DNA from: Cytophagaceae bacterium
Lineage (GTDB): Bacteria; Bacteroidota; Bacteroidia; Cytophagales; UBA9547
Reading direction: 5' to 3'
Length of the DNA stretch: 64,000 nucleotides
Assembly: GCA_027488865.1 (NCBI GenBank)
Contig: JAIYAU010000010.1
Location: 1-64,000, forward strand
Below the pieces are notes generated by a model, which saw only the letters and a list, made by a program, of their open reading frames with translations, was not told the DNA's origin and did no database searches. This document shows positions 63,856-64,000 of this stretch, in pieces (positions within the stretch are counted from its first letter, which is position 1; each line of letters starts with the position of its first letter). The position numbers and the translations under genes were made by a program.

Positions 63856-64000
63856 AGTCCAACATGGCTTTTGAAAATAGAGGAAATTCCGCCAAAAGTT
63901 TAACATCTATTCTTTTGTACAAAAATAGTTTGATTGAATTTTTGGAGGGGTTTGTTATCTTAAATAAACCAATAGTGAATATGGGTTCAAAAGTACCCGA

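Overview
The window comes from an AT-rich genome of the phylum Bacteroidota, most likely a gliding or cellulolytic Cytophagales- or Chitinophagales-like lineage (genus not determinable from sequence alone). Evidence: a type IX secretion (T9SS) type A sorting domain on a GH9 cellulase, a gliding-motility C-terminal (type B) domain next to a PorP/SprF-like protein, GldG, a Porin_10-like barrel, and promoters of the phylum-typical form TTG-N18..21-TAnnTTTG. Start codons generally lack Shine-Dalgarno sequences.

Layout. 1-8 kb: small lipoproteins, a 21-bp tandem repeat array, RluD-type pseudouridine synthase, an M42-like peptidase, a polytopic membrane protein, a conserved 477-aa protein of unknown function and an isolated gldG. 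8-20 kb: a giant AsmA-like protein, enoyl-CoA hydratase, TatC, a methyltransferase/DUF2279/SPOR/M20-amidohydrolase run, an F420-type NADP oxidoreductase and an outer-membrane porin. 21-28.5 kb: one long leftward unit with two coiled-coil proteins, a substrate-binding-protein/OmpA fusion, an ABC permease and ATPase, then two glycosyltransferases. 28.6-32.4 kb: MscL, small proteins, two SDR enzymes and a MerR regulator divergent from one SDR with a shared operator. 33-36.4 kb: a large GH9 cellulase exported by T9SS. 36.8-46.8 kb: SirB2-like/cytochrome c fusion, a COG0523 GTPase, a beta-propeller/barrel protein, a VWA protein, a GH5 cellulase, tRNA-Arg and an orphan ABC ATPase. 47-54.2 kb: NarX-like kinase with NarL-type regulator, DUF898 protein, RsmB-type rRNA methyltransferase, inositol monophosphatase and HtrA protease.

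54.4-59.6 kb looks like an accessory island bordering tRNA-Asn: a small unknown gene, a palindromic attC-like or MITE-like element, an AbiEi/AbiEii-type toxin-antitoxin pair with its own operator palindrome, a degenerate gene-remnant region and a KAP-like P-loop NTPase. 59.7-63.9 kb returns to a T9SS theme: an ECF sigma factor and putative anti-sigma facing a three-gene unit of type B cargo, PorP/SprF-like barrel and TPR/PD40 lipoprotein-like partner.

The best candidate for an undescribed system is the five-gene unit at 23.4-28.5 kb, where an ABC importer's binding protein is fused to a peptidoglycan-binding OmpA domain and travels with two coiled-coil proteins, one membrane-anchored. Function assignments rest on motif recognition; no database search was run.
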